Assembly: GCF_042650565.1 (NCBI RefSeq)
Contig: NZ_JBHSBH010000002.1
Location: 108,020 to 172,019 of the forward strand
Length of the DNA: 64,000 bases
Source of the DNA: Nocardiopsis_B sediminis
Lineage (GTDB): Bacteria; Actinomycetota; Actinomycetes; Streptosporangiales; Streptosporangiaceae
Direction: 5' to 3'
Part shown: positions 38,546-48,219 of the stretch, piece by piece
Layout of the letters: each line of letters opens with the position of its first letter
Numbering within the stretch: position 1 is the stretch's first letter
Program-made: the position numbers and the translations under genes
The notes under the pieces: generated by a model
The model's database searches: none
Told to the model about the DNA's origin: nothing
The model's input: the letters and a program-made list of their open reading frames with translations, nothing else

Positions 38546-38594
38546 AGGAAAACTCCTCCGGTACGGACCGCCCGATCCGATTCGGGCATGTTCG

Positions 38595-38727
38595 GCTACC
38601 GGAGGTCTCTCCCGTCCCCGGGGCGGCCGCGTGCGCGGGCCACCGCGTGGACCGGCGGTACCGGGTGCGCTTCGTTGCGCTCCGTGATGACGACACCGCC
38701 GCGAAAGGGATACTCCCCTCACGTGAT
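38595..38727 (-). ncRNA. yybP-ykoY manganese riboswitch
   Basis: Read on the minus strand, the conserved elements appear in order: GGGGAGTA at about 38720, GTCGTCA at about 38693-38687, and GAGACCT at about 38610-38604. These are the L1, L3 and 3' strand cores of the yybP-ykoY motif. It ends about 50 bases before terC, which is a typical target of this Mn-sensing element. The rest of 38546-38905 has no gene. Confidence 0.8.
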
Positions 38728-38905
38728 CCAAGGTGCGAACGTGCAGGAACCCCCGCGCGTTCCCGGATCACCTTCATGATGCCATCGATCGCTCGCCGTG
38801 AACACCACGGGCAGGCATGTTCCGTGCCATGTCAGGGCGTGACCGGATGTGCCGGGGGCGGCCCGCAGGGGGCGGGGTTGCGGGCCGTTCGGAAGTCGTC
38901 GCCGG

Positions 38906-39985
38906 TCACGGCGCTACGAGCCGGTCGTAGAGGCCGGTGACCTGGTCGAGCGCATCCTCCTCGGTGGGCAAGCTCACAGCCGCGCGCTGCGAGGCGCGGC
39001 GCATGAGCCCGGCCAGGGCGGCGTCGTCGAGCACGTCGCCGACGGCCCGGGCCAGGGCGCGCGCGTCGCCGGGCGGCACCAGGCGCGCGGTGTCGCCGTA
39101 GAGATCGGGGATCCCGCCGACCCGGGTGGCGACCACCGGCAGCCCGGCGCGCAGCGCCTCCATGATGACCAGGGACGGGCCCTCCCAGAAGCTGGGCAGG
39201 ACGAACAGGTCGGCGGCGGCGAGCAGGTCGGCGATGTCGGTGCGGTGGCCCAGGAGGTGCACGGGCAGGTCCTCGGCCGCGGCGCGGGCCGCCAGGGCGC
39301 CGTGCAGCGGGCCGTCCCCGGCGACGGCGATGACCGGCCGCGGGGTGCGGCCGGCGATCGCGGGGGCGGCGTCCAGCAGGACCCCCAGGCCCTTCTGCGC
39401 GGCGAGGCGGGCGACCACCAGCAGCAGCGGGCGGTCCTCGGGGATTCCCAGGTCGGCGCGGACCTCTTCGCGGGTGCGGCGGGGCGGGTCCTTGGGCGGC
39501 GCCGCCACCACGGCGAGGGCGGTCCGGCGGGCGCCCAGGCCGCGCATGCGCCGCACGAGATCGCCGGAGACCCCGAGGACCGCGTCGGCCCGCCGCGCCA
39601 CCACGCGCTCCAGAACGGGGTACACGAGCCGGCGCGGCCCGGTGACGACGGGCGCGGCGTTGTGCAGCGTCACCGCCAGCGGCGGCCCGGGGGACAGGGC
39701 GCACAGCGCTCCGGCGCGGATGCCGTGAGCGTGTACGACATCGGCGCCGGCCAGGCGCACGCCCAGGCGGGCGGCTGCCACGGCGTCGCGGCCGGGGTGC
39801 GGGGTGGCCCCGATCTCGATGGGGACGAACGCGGCGCCGGTCGCGGCGAACCCGAAGCGGTCATCGGTCGCCGCCGGCCCCACCACCGCCACCTGGTGCC
39901 CGCGCCCGATGAGCCCTCCGGCCAGGGAGTGCACGTGCCGGCCCGCTCCCCCGCTGCTGACCCCGATGACCAGCCCGATCCGCAT
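38906..39985 (-). CDS. GT4-family glycosyltransferase
   Basis: 359 aa. SSGGAGRHVHSLA is the N-terminal donor-fold loop, and EGPSLVIMEALRAGLPVVATRVGGIPDL the C-terminal EX7E nucleotide-sugar motif. It probably acts at the membrane face on a cell-surface glycan or lipid; substrate unknown. It is the last gene of a row with MurJ-like and MraY-like proteins. ATG 39985 has GGGGACGG upstream. Confidence 0.88.
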   Translation of the reverse strand: MRIGLVIGVSSGGAGRHVHSLAGGLIGRGHQVAVVGPAATDDRFGFAATGAAFVPIEIGATPHPGRDAVAAARLGVRLAGADVVHAHGIRAGALCALSPGPPLAVTLHNAAPVVTGPRRLVYPVLERVVARRADAVLGVSGDLVRRMRGLGARRTALAVVAAPPKDPPRRTREEVRADLGIPEDRPLLLVVARLAAQKGLGVLLDAAPAIAGRTPRPVIAVAGDGPLHGALAARAAAEDLPVHLLGHRTDIADLLAAADLFVLPSFWEGPSLVIMEALRAGLPVVATRVGGIPDLYGDTARLVPPGDARALARAVGDVLDDAALAGLMRRASQRAAVSLPTEEDALDQVTGLYDRLVAP

Positions 39986-40053
39986 CCGCCGTCCCCTTCC
40001 CGTTGTTCCGTCCGGCTCCGACGCCGTTGTCGTCCGGGCCGCCCCAGGCCGGT

Positions 40054-41688
40054 TCACGCCTCATCCGTGCCCCGCCCCTCCGCATCGGCACCGATGCGGC
40101 TCCGGGAGATGCCCGCGCGCACCGCCCGTGCGTCGATCAGCAGCGCCACGGCGCCGAAAGCCGCGGCGGCGGTGCCCCCCGCGGCCAGCGCGGCGCCCGC
40201 GTTGGGCCACACGCCGTGCACGTCGAGCACCGACGCCGCCCACCGGCCCGCCGCGTACCCCGCTGCGGTGCCCGCCAGCGTGGCCAGGACCGCGCGCCCC
40301 ACTCCGGCGAACGCCCCGCGCCCGTGCACCGCCACCACCGTCGCGGCCAGCAGCGCCGCCCCCAGGCTCAGGCCGATCGACGCGGCGCCGCCCAGCGCCG
40401 CCACGGCCCAGTCCTCGGGCAGCGCGCGGACCAGGGCGACGCTGCCGGCCATGACGGCCGCCCAGCCGACGACCTGCGCCAGCGCCGCCCCGCGCCCGCG
40501 GTGCGAGGCGTACAGGGCCCGGCTGAGCAGCGCGACCAGGCCGAACCCCACGATGCCGGGGGCATAGGCGAGCAGCGCCCGCGCGAGCGGGACCGGGTCG
40601 TCGGCGGCGAACACCTCCGCAACGGGCCGCGCCGCTGCGGCCAGCGCGGTCGCCAGCCCGGCGGTGATGACGACGACCGCGCGGGTGCTGACGGCGAGCA
40701 CCGCGTCGAACCCCGGTCGGTCCTGCTCGCCGTGGCGCACCGAAAGGGTCGTGAAGGCGCTGGTGGCGATGGGGACGGCGACGACGCCGTAGGGCAGGGT
40801 GAACAGGGTCCAGGCGTAGTTGTAGAGGACCGCCGCCCCGGTGCCGCCGCCGCGGTTGGCGAGCGCGAGGGCGAGCAGCAGGGTGAGCTGCATGGCGATC
40901 AGCGGGAGCACGGCCGCCGACGCCAGGGAGCGCACGCGCCGCCCGGTGTCGCCGGGGAAGGTCAGGCGGGGGCGCACCCCCAGGCGCAGCCGCAGGAACG
41001 GCGGCAGCGCCGTGAGGAAGAGGGCGACCACCCCTGCGGTCGTGCCCAGCGAGAGGGTGAGTTCGGCGGCGAGGGGCAGCCGGGAGAGGTCGTCGCGGTG
41101 GCCCGCGCCCAGGGGGACGAAGGCGATGTAGGCGGCGATCACCACGAGGCTGGAGACCAGCGGGGCGAGAGCGGGGGCGAGGAAGCGGCGGTGCGCCTGG
41201 AGGATGCCGTAGAGCACGGCGGCGAGCCCGTAGAAGAGGATCTGGGGGGCGAAGACCAGGAGGAAGCGCATCGACAGCGCGAGCAGGTCCGCGGCGCCGC
41301 AGCCCGCCGCCCCGCCGAGCATCAGCACCATGGCCGGGATCGCGACCGCGCACAGCAGCAGGCTCAGCGGCACGGCGATGAGGACCACCCAGGTGACCAG
41401 CGCCGACGCGGTCTCGCGCACGTGGTCGCGGTCGTCCCGTGCGGCGGCGGCCGCCAGCACGGGCACGACCATGCCCGACAGGGCACCCCCGATGACGATC
41501 TCGAACAGCACCGTGGGCACCTGGTTGGCCGTGACATAGGCGGTTCCCAGGCAGGTGTCGCCGACGGTCTGGGAGAAGACCAGCGTCCGCGTGAACCCCG
41601 CGACCCGCGCGAGCCCGGTCGCAACAGCGATCAGCGCCGCCGCCCCGGCCACCCCCGCACCCAGCCGCCGGATCCGATCGGGTGTCAC
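40054..41688 (-). CDS. MurJ-like (MVF family) lipid flippase
   Basis: 544 aa, GTG start, about 14 membrane helices, with ATGLARVAGFTRTLVF at the start and NYAWTLFTLPYGVVAVPIATSAF (split: NYAWTLFTLPYG) typical of MurJ. It is related to lipid II flippases, but whether it is the housekeeping MurJ or a paralogue cannot be told; the neighbouring glycosyltransferase and MraY-like genes suggest it could move an envelope-glycan lipid. Confidence 0.83.
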   Translation of the reverse strand: MTPDRIRRLGAGVAGAAALIAVATGLARVAGFTRTLVFSQTVGDTCLGTAYVTANQVPTVLFEIVIGGALSGMVVPVLAAAAARDDRDHVRETASALVTWVVLIAVPLSLLLCAVAIPAMVLMLGGAAGCGAADLLALSMRFLLVFAPQILFYGLAAVLYGILQAHRRFLAPALAPLVSSLVVIAAYIAFVPLGAGHRDDLSRLPLAAELTLSLGTTAGVVALFLTALPPFLRLRLGVRPRLTFPGDTGRRVRSLASAAVLPLIAMQLTLLLALALANRGGGTGAAVLYNYAWTLFTLPYGVVAVPIATSAFTTLSVRHGEQDRPGFDAVLAVSTRAVVVITAGLATALAAAARPVAEVFAADDPVPLARALLAYAPGIVGFGLVALLSRALYASHRGRGAALAQVVGWAAVMAGSVALVRALPEDWAVAALGGAASIGLSLGAALLAATVVAVHGRGAFAGVGRAVLATLAGTAAGYAAGRWAASVLDVHGVWPNAGAALAAGGTAAAAFGAVALLIDARAVRAGISRSRIGADAEGRGTDEA

Positions 41689-41866
41689 CTCGGCTGCGCT
41701 CCTCGGTCAAAGCGGGCCCGTCGCGGGCGCGAGTCGGGGGTCGGACGGGAGGGACGCGTCTGGGGAATCGGTCCGGTCCGAGGCCTTTTCGGGGGCTCGA
41801 CGCGTCATCGAGGGTTCTCGGACCCGGGGGCGCGGGATGGGGTGGGACCGGTCCGATCGGGCACCT

Positions 41867-42844
41867 TCATGCGCAGGCGGCCGCCGCTGCCGGGATCGCG
41901 GGCGGGGCGGCCGGCCTCGGGGGGAGGGGTTCGCCGACGGGGACCGGGCCGGGGGCGGGGGACGTGCGGCGGCCGAGGCCGTCGAGACGGCGCAGGGGCG
42001 GGACCTCGGTGATGATGCGGCTGAAGCTGACGAACTCGCTGGCCAGGGTCAGGCCGACGACGCCCCCGAGCAGGGCCGTGCGCGTCCGGCGCGGCAGCGA
42101 GACGGCGGCGGCCACTCCGAGGGCCGCGCCCAGCGCGTTGGCGCCGGCGTCGCCCAGCATCGCCCGTTCGGCGAGGTCCTCCGGAAGCACCGCGGCCGCG
42201 GCCCCCAGGGCCGCCCCCGCGATACCCGCTGCGGGCCCGGTGAGGGCCGGGGCGCCCGCGGCGAGGCCGACCTTGATCGCCCGGCCGGGCCGCAGGTCGA
42301 AGAGGTTGAGCAGGTTCGCGGTACCGGCGATCATCGCCCCGTTGATGAGGACGTCGAGCGGACGGCCCCGGGCGACGGTGGCGGCGGCCAGTCCGGTCGC
42401 GCCGATCCCGGCGATCTTGATCGCGCCGGTGGTGACCTCGCCGCGGGCGAGCGCCCCGAGGTGGCCGCGGAACCCCCGGGAGCGCGTGGAGCCGGAGACG
42501 TCGTCATAGGCGCCGAACACGGCGGAGCCGGCCGCGGCGACCACGGCGGCCGCACGCCACGGCCGCGGGACCCCGGGCGCCAGCGCGGTCCCCGCGCAGA
42601 TGCCCGCGGCCAGGGCAGGGCCCTCGACCAGGGTGACGTCGTGCCCGCGGAAGTTGGTGCGCGTCCACACGTCGCGGGCGTGCTCGGCGACGCGGAACAC
42701 GTCGTCGACGGTGCCCTGGCCCGGATGCCCGGCCAGCACCGTGTAGGCGGCACGCGCCCCGCAGGCACCGAACGCGGCAGCGGCGCCACCCGCACACACC
42801 GACCGCAGCCGCCGGGCCGCCGCCGTGAGACAGGGGATGGGCAT
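41867..42844 (-). CDS. MraY/WecA-like integral membrane protein
   Basis: 325 aa, hydrophobic, about nine helices. NLLNLFDLRPGRAIK and AMLGDAGANALGAALG correspond to the Asp-bearing loops of polyprenyl-phosphate phosphotransferases, though the classical DGxDG motif is altered to DLRPG. It might transfer a phosphosugar to undecaprenyl phosphate, or be an inactive relative. It is a conserved neighbour of steAB. The Pro-rich C-terminus is disordered. Confidence 0.72.
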   Translation of the reverse strand: MPIPCLTAAARRLRSVCAGGAAAAFGACGARAAYTVLAGHPGQGTVDDVFRVAEHARDVWTRTNFRGHDVTLVEGPALAAGICAGTALAPGVPRPWRAAAVVAAAGSAVFGAYDDVSGSTRSRGFRGHLGALARGEVTTGAIKIAGIGATGLAAATVARGRPLDVLINGAMIAGTANLLNLFDLRPGRAIKVGLAAGAPALTGPAAGIAGAALGAAAAVLPEDLAERAMLGDAGANALGAALGVAAAVSLPRRTRTALLGGVVGLTLASEFVSFSRIITEVPPLRRLDGLGRRTSPAPGPVPVGEPLPPRPAAPPAIPAAAAACA

Positions 42845-42915
42845 CGTGGATGTGCTCTCTGTTCTCGGGTTCGTGGACGTCGGTCGAGGGCGGCCGGGCG
42901 GTCATGGCCCAGGAC

Positions 42916-42957
42916 GGCCATGCGGGCCCGGAACGGCCGTCCGGGCCCGGCATGGCC
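42916..42957 (-). terminator. Terminator after steB
   Basis: GGCCATGCGGGCCCGGA (42916-42932) pairs with TCCGGGCCCGGCATGGCC (42940-42957) with a one-base bulge. It separates steB from the MraY-like gene. Confidence 0.75.
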
Positions 42958-42970
42958 GTGCGGTCACGGG

Positions 42971-44161
42971 TCAGGCCGACTCAGGGTCGGCGCGGCTCTC
43001 CTCGCCGTCGCGGCCGGCGCGCTCGGCGCGGGCCGACGGGTTGGCAGGCGGGCTCTTGCGGTCCTGGGAGTCCTGGTCCGCGTCGCGCGCGCCGGGGTCG
43101 GGCAGGAACCCGTCGACGCCTTCGCCGATCCCGTAGTGCCCGCTGCGGCCCTCGGCCGCGGCGGCGATGGCGAGTGCGGTCGCGACGTTGCCCGCGGCGC
43201 GCCCGGCGGTGTCGACGGTGGAGAAGGACGGCTCCTCGGCGCGCGCCTGGGCGATGAGCCCCCCGGGCCCGATCGAGGTGTGCCCGCCCACCAGCACCGC
43301 GCCCTCGGCGCCGCCCGCGAGGGCGCCGGCCAGGGCGAGCATCGCGTCGTTGCCCGGCGGCAGGGCGTCCTGCTGCGGGGCGGCCCCCTCCTCGGCGGTC
43401 GCGAACGCCTTGGCGGGCGCCAGCACGATGCCGATGTCGGCCCTCTCGGCGGGCTTGCCCTGCACGCTGAGCAGCCCGGCCCCCGCGAACCCCGACAGCA
43501 CCGCCTCGGCGTCGAAGCCGCCGCCCGCGGCGGCGCCGGAGCCGGCCGGGTCCTCCTCGTCCTCGACAGCGGAGGCCCCGCCGCCGGGCGGGTCCTCGGC
43601 GTCGGCGTCCTCGCCCGTCTCGGGGCTCTGCGACGCCTCGGGGTCGTCGCCGGCCTCGTCGCGGTCCGGGCGGAGCACGGCGCGGGCCAGCTCGGCCCCG
43701 GCGCGCGCGTGTGCGCTGCCGCGGGGCAGCTCGAAGCCGCCCGCGAGCTGGCCGGTCAGCTCATTGACGAACGTCGCCTGGCCGGGGTCGAGGTACTTGT
43801 CGGTGAACACCAGCCGGCCGGGGACGCTGCCGCCGGCCTGCTCGATGCGCTCGACGACGCCGGTGCGCAGCTCCTCGTCGACCCCGGGCGACTCCAGGAC
43901 GACGACCTTGCGGCCGGCGAGCCGGTCGCCGAGCATGTCGTCGGCGTAGGCGGCGGCGAGGTGGTCGCCGCCCAGGCTGTACCTGTCGGTGACGTCCTTC
44001 TCGGCCCGCAGGTCTTCACTCTGCGAGCGCAGGTCGGAGGTCTCCGACTGGAGCGTGTTGAGCAGCGGGTCCTGGAGCATGGTCGTGCCCAGGACGATGC
44101 CGACGGTGAGCGCGAGGAAGACCGCGACGATGGAGACCAGGTGATAACGGAAGTCGATCAC
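42971..44161 (-). CDS. steB: SteB / MctB-like copper-transport family protein
   Basis: 396 aa, GTG start. VIDFRYHLVSIVAVFLALTVGIVLG is the N-terminal membrane anchor of this family, followed by a coiled coil and an extracellular domain. In corynebacteria SteB acts with SteA in cell-wall hydrolase control, and M. tuberculosis MctB belongs to the same family. Residues about 165-215 form an acidic low-complexity insert. It overlaps the steA stop by four bases (GTGA). Confidence 0.86.
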   Translation of the reverse strand: MIDFRYHLVSIVAVFLALTVGIVLGTTMLQDPLLNTLQSETSDLRSQSEDLRAEKDVTDRYSLGGDHLAAAYADDMLGDRLAGRKVVVLESPGVDEELRTGVVERIEQAGGSVPGRLVFTDKYLDPGQATFVNELTGQLAGGFELPRGSAHARAGAELARAVLRPDRDEAGDDPEASQSPETGEDADAEDPPGGGASAVEDEEDPAGSGAAAGGGFDAEAVLSGFAGAGLLSVQGKPAERADIGIVLAPAKAFATAEEGAAPQQDALPPGNDAMLALAGALAGGAEGAVLVGGHTSIGPGGLIAQARAEEPSFSTVDTAGRAAGNVATALAIAAAAEGRSGHYGIGEGVDGFLPDPGARDADQDSQDRKSPPANPSARAERAGRDGEESRADPESA

Positions 44162-45363
44162 GTGAACAGCCCCGTGAGCCAGTAGAGGAACGCGTCCCAG
44201 CGCGCGGCGAGGAAGGTCGCATAGACCTGCCCCGCCGGTGAGCTGTAGGCGGCGACCAGGATGGTGAGCAAGGATGCCGCGGCCAGCGCGAGGAGCGTCC
44301 ACGGCGAGATACGGCTTCGGTACAGGCGGCTGACGCCCTTGGCGTCGACCAGCTTGCCGCCGACCCGCAGCCGGGTCAGGAAGGTGCTGGCCATGCCGGC
44401 GCGGCCCTTGTCGAGGAATTCCTCCAGCGTGGCGTGGGTGCCCACGGCCACGATGAGCACCGCCCCGGAGTCGTCGGCCAGCATCATGGCGACGTCCTCG
44501 CTGGTCCCCGTGGCGGGGAAGATGACCGCGTCGTGGCCGAGGTCGTGCACCCGCTTGAGCCCCGGTGCGCGGCCGTCGCGGTAGGCGTGCACGACGAGTT
44601 CGGCGCCGCAGGTGAGCGCCTGGTCGGAGACGGAGTCGAAGTCGCCCACGATGATGTCGGGGCGGTAGCCGGCCTCCAGCAGCGCGTCGGCCCCGCCGTC
44701 CACGCCGATCTTGACGGGCCGGTACTCGCGGATGTAGGAGCGCAGCGTCGCGATGTCCTCGCGGTAGTGGTAGCCGCGGACCACGATCAGCGCGTGCCGG
44801 CCCTCGATCTTGGTCGCGATGTCGGGGACCCCGACGCCGTCGAACAGCAGGTCCCTCTCCCGCTTGAGGTACTCCATGGTGTTGGCGGCGAACGCCTCCA
44901 GCTGGACCGACAGCCCCGCGCGCGCCTCCACCATGGCGGCCTCGATGGACTCGGTGTCCTGCGGGGCGCCCTTGGCCACGATCTCGTCGCCGCGGTAGAG
45001 GGTGTTGCCCTCCAGGCGGACGAGCTCGCCGTCGTGGATCCGGGTGAAGACCTCGGGGTCGACGTCGTCGAGGAGCGGGATGCCGGCCTCGACGAGGAGC
45101 TGGGGGCCGAGATTGGGATACCGGCCGCTGATGCTGGTCGCAACGTTGAGGACCGCGGACACACCACAGTTCACCAGGGCTTCGGCGCTGACGCGGTCGA
45201 GGTCGACGTGGTCGATGATCGCGATGTCGCCGGGCTTGAGCCGCTTGGTGAGGTTCTTGGTCCGACGGTCCGATCGGGCCGGTGCGATGATGCCGATGGA
45301 TCCGCCGGGTCTGATGCGGCGGATTCTGGTGAGGCGGGCGCCGAGCGCCGTCGGGACCTTCAT
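44158..45363 (-). CDS. steA: SteA, cytokinetic ring protein
   Basis: 401 aa. The N-terminal half has KPGDIAIIDHVDLDRVSAEAL, the middle has GVDGGADALLEAGYRPDIIVGDFDSVSD, which resembles thiamin pyrophosphokinase-like folds, and the C-terminus has a membrane helix pair (TLLALAAASLLTILVAA). SteA with SteB regulates cell separation in actinobacteria. Conserved order: recN-steA-steB. Confidence 0.92.
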   Translation of the reverse strand: MKVPTALGARLTRIRRIRPGGSIGIIAPARSDRRTKNLTKRLKPGDIAIIDHVDLDRVSAEALVNCGVSAVLNVATSISGRYPNLGPQLLVEAGIPLLDDVDPEVFTRIHDGELVRLEGNTLYRGDEIVAKGAPQDTESIEAAMVEARAGLSVQLEAFAANTMEYLKRERDLLFDGVGVPDIATKIEGRHALIVVRGYHYREDIATLRSYIREYRPVKIGVDGGADALLEAGYRPDIIVGDFDSVSDQALTCGAELVVHAYRDGRAPGLKRVHDLGHDAVIFPATGTSEDVAMMLADDSGAVLIVAVGTHATLEEFLDKGRAGMASTFLTRLRVGGKLVDAKGVSRLYRSRISPWTLLALAAASLLTILVAAYSSPAGQVYATFLAARWDAFLYWLTGLFT

Positions 45364-45482
45364 TGCTCGGATGTTGCCAGAGGTCGCGGCGCTACTCCCC
45401 TACCTGCACTACCCGGCGTGTTCGTCCGGTGACGGATAATTCCGGCATCGGGGAACGGGGGTGCGCGGGGCGGGTGGCGCCG

Positions 45483-47183
45483 CTAGCGCGAGCGGTCGAT
45501 GTCGGCGATGGTGAGCAGCTCCTCGGCGTGGGCGCGGCCCAGCTCGGAGTCCTCCATCCCGGCGAGCATCCGCGACAGCTCGCGGGTGCGCCCGCTGCGA
45601 TCCAGCCGGGTCACCCCGCTCGCGGTGACCGTGCCGTCGTTGGACTTCTCCACCACCAGGTGATTGTCGGCGAACGCCGCCACCTGCGGCAGGTGGGTGA
45701 CCACGATGACCTGCGCACGGCGGGCCAGCCGCGCCAGCCTCCGGCCGATCTCCACGGCGGCCTTGCCTCCGACGCCCGCGTCGACCTCGTCGAACACGAA
45801 CGTGGGAACGGGGTCGGCGCCGGCGAACACCACCTCGATGGCGAGCATGACCCGCGACAGCTCACCGCCGGAGGCGCCCTTGTTCAGCGGCAGCGGCGGG
45901 GCGCTGGGGTGGGGGGCGAGCAGCACCTCGATGTCGTCGCGGCCGTGCGGGCCGAACGCGTCGCCGGTGGTCACCTTGACGCTGACCCGGGCGTGCGGCA
46001 TGGCCAGCGCCGTCAGCTCCTCGGTGACCGCCGCGCCGAACCGCTCGGCGGCCTCGGTGCGGATCCGCGTGAGCTCGCCGGCGAGGTCGGCCAGCCGGGC
46101 CTGCAACTCCGCCTCCTCAGCGCCCAGCGCCTCGATGCGGTCGTCATCGCCCTCGAGCTCGACCAGCCGCTTGGCGGCGTCCTCGGCCCAGGCCAGGACA
46201 TCGTCAGTGGTAGCGCCGTACTTGCGCGACAGCTGGGTCAGCAGCGCGCGGCGCTCCTGCACCGCGGCCAGGCGGCCCGGGTCGGCCTCGACCGACTCGG
46301 CGTAGGAGGCCAGCTCGGTCGCCGCGTCGGACAGGACGTAGCCGGCCTCGTCGAGCCGGTCGGCCACCGACGCCAGCGCGGTGTCGTGGTCGCGGACGGC
46401 GGCCAGCGACTGGCGGGCGGCGGCGAGCAGGCCCACGACGTCGGCCTGGACCTCGGCAGCGGGGTCGCCGGTCAGCGCCTCGTGGGCGGTAGTGGCGGCC
46501 ACGCGCAGCGAGTCGGCGTGGGCGAGTCTGGTCTCCTCGGTGAGGAGTTCGGCGTCCTCGCCGGGCCGGGGCTCGGCGGCGGCGATCTCCTCGGCGCCGA
46601 AGCGCAGCAGGTCGGCCTCTTGCGCCCGCTCGCGGGCGCGCGTGGTCATCTCCTCCAGCTCGGCCGCGACCTCGCGGTGGCGCCGGTAGGCCACGGAGTA
46701 GGCGTTGAGCGTCGGGGCGAGTTCGTCGCCGGCGTAGCGGTCCAGGGCCCCGCGCTGGCGCTCGGGGCGCAGCAGGCGCTGCTGGTCGGACTGGCCGTGC
46801 ACCGCGACGAGGTCGTCGGCCATGTAGGCCAGCACGCTCACCGGCGCCGACCGGCCGCCCAGCGTCGCCCGCGACCGCCCCTCGGCGGAGACGGCGCGCG
46901 ACAGGATCAGCACGCCCTCGTCGAGCTCCCCGCCGGCCTCGGCGACGCGGTCGGCCACCCTGCCCTCGCCGGGCACGGACAGCCGGCCCTCGACGACGGC
47001 GCGTTCGGCCCCCGGCCGGACCCTCTGGGGGTCGGCGCGGCCGCCGAACAGCAGCCCCAGGCCGGTCACCACCATGGTCTTCCCCGCTCCGGTCTCCCCC
47101 GTGACGACGGTGAAGCCGGGCGACAGCTCCAGCACGGCGTCGTCGATCACGCCGAGACCCTGGATGCGGACTTCCTCGAGCAC
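45483..47183 (-). CDS. recN: DNA repair protein RecN
   Basis: 566 aa SMC-like protein. Walker A is VTGETGAGKTMV near residue 25, a central coiled coil follows, and LSGGELSRVMLAIE-type signature and FDEVDAGVGG Walker B come late (SGGELSRVMLAIE, VFDEVDAGVGG). It helps join broken chromosome ends. GTG 47183 has GGAGAGG upstream; a longer frame begins at 47204. The gene lies between nadK and steA as in Mycobacterium. Confidence 0.95.
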   Translation of the reverse strand: MLEEVRIQGLGVIDDAVLELSPGFTVVTGETGAGKTMVVTGLGLLFGGRADPQRVRPGAERAVVEGRLSVPGEGRVADRVAEAGGELDEGVLILSRAVSAEGRSRATLGGRSAPVSVLAYMADDLVAVHGQSDQQRLLRPERQRGALDRYAGDELAPTLNAYSVAYRRHREVAAELEEMTTRARERAQEADLLRFGAEEIAAAEPRPGEDAELLTEETRLAHADSLRVAATTAHEALTGDPAAEVQADVVGLLAAARQSLAAVRDHDTALASVADRLDEAGYVLSDAATELASYAESVEADPGRLAAVQERRALLTQLSRKYGATTDDVLAWAEDAAKRLVELEGDDDRIEALGAEEAELQARLADLAGELTRIRTEAAERFGAAVTEELTALAMPHARVSVKVTTGDAFGPHGRDDIEVLLAPHPSAPPLPLNKGASGGELSRVMLAIEVVFAGADPVPTFVFDEVDAGVGGKAAVEIGRRLARLARRAQVIVVTHLPQVAAFADNHLVVEKSNDGTVTASGVTRLDRSGRTRELSRMLAGMEDSELGRAHAEELLTIADIDRSR

Positions 47184-47280
47184 CGAATCCTCTCCTGCTC
47201 CCACCAGTGGTGTACCGCTCGGTCGCGGCGCCCCACAGCGGGGCGCCGCCGTTCAGCCGTCGCCGACCGGCCGGGGCAGA

Positions 47281-48219
47281 CTACACGTCGCCGTCGACAC
47301 GCCCCCGCCAGCCTGCGACGGGAAGGGCGAACTTGGCGACCAGCCGATCCGTGAACGGCGCCCGCTGCAAGCGCGCGAGGAGCACCGGCACCCTGCCGCG
47401 CTTCACCTCGATTCGCGCCCCTGCGGGCAATTCGACCATACGGCGTCCATCGCACCAGAGCACGCCCGCGGTGGAATCCGGCAGTACTTCGAGGGCGATC
47501 GTGGAGTCGGGCGAGACCACGATCGGCCGCGCGAACAGCGCGTGGGCGCTGATCGGGACCACCAGCAGGGCCGAGACTTCCGGCCAGACGATGGGGCCGC
47601 CCGCGGAGAACGCGTGGGCGGTGGAACCGGTGGGGGTGGCGCACACCACGCCGTCGCAGCCCCACCGCGACAGCGGGCGGCCGTCGATCTCCAGGACCGT
47701 CTCCAGCATGCGGCGCGCCGTGGCCTTCTCCAGGGTTGCCTCGTTGAGCGCCCAGTTGCGCACCGGCGGGTCGGTGCCGTTGCGTCCCCCGTTGTAGACG
47801 GCGATGTCGAGGGTCATGCGCTCCTCGACCAGGTAGTCGCGGGCGACGACGCTGCGCACGGTGGCGTTGAGGTCCTCGCGCTCGGCCTCGGCCAGGAAGC
47901 CCACGTGGCCGAGGTTGACGCCGAGGAGCGGCACCCCTGCGGGCCGCGCGATCTCGGCGGCGCGCAGCAGCGTGCCGTCGCCGCCCAGCACCATAACGAG
48001 TTCGGCGCCTTCGGCCGCGGCGCTGCGCTGGACGATTTCGACCGGGTGGAGGACGAAGCCCTCGCGTTTGAACTCGTCCACCTCGGAGTCGAGCATCCTG
48101 ACGGTCAACCCGGCCTCGGTGAGGCTGCGGTGCACCAGCTCGACGCTGCGCAGGGCGGCGGCTCGGCCGGTGTGTGCGACCAGCAGCACGCTGCGTTCAG
48201 CCGATCCAGGGCCGGTCAT
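47281..48219 (-). CDS. nadK: NAD kinase
   Basis: 312 aa. VLGGDGTLLRAAEI is the GGDGT ATP motif, NEATLEKAT holds the conserved Asn-Glu, and GSTAHAFSAGGPI the substrate loop. It phosphorylates NAD to NADP. ATG 48219 is chosen as the first Met giving family length. Confidence 0.96.
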   Translation of the reverse strand: MTGPGSAERSVLLVAHTGRAAALRSVELVHRSLTEAGLTVRMLDSEVDEFKREGFVLHPVEIVQRSAAAEGAELVMVLGGDGTLLRAAEIARPAGVPLLGVNLGHVGFLAEAEREDLNATVRSVVARDYLVEERMTLDIAVYNGGRNGTDPPVRNWALNEATLEKATARRMLETVLEIDGRPLSRWGCDGVVCATPTGSTAHAFSAGGPIVWPEVSALLVVPISAHALFARPIVVSPDSTIALEVLPDSTAGVLWCDGRRMVELPAGARIEVKRGRVPVLLARLQRAPFTDRLVAKFALPVAGWRGRVDGDV

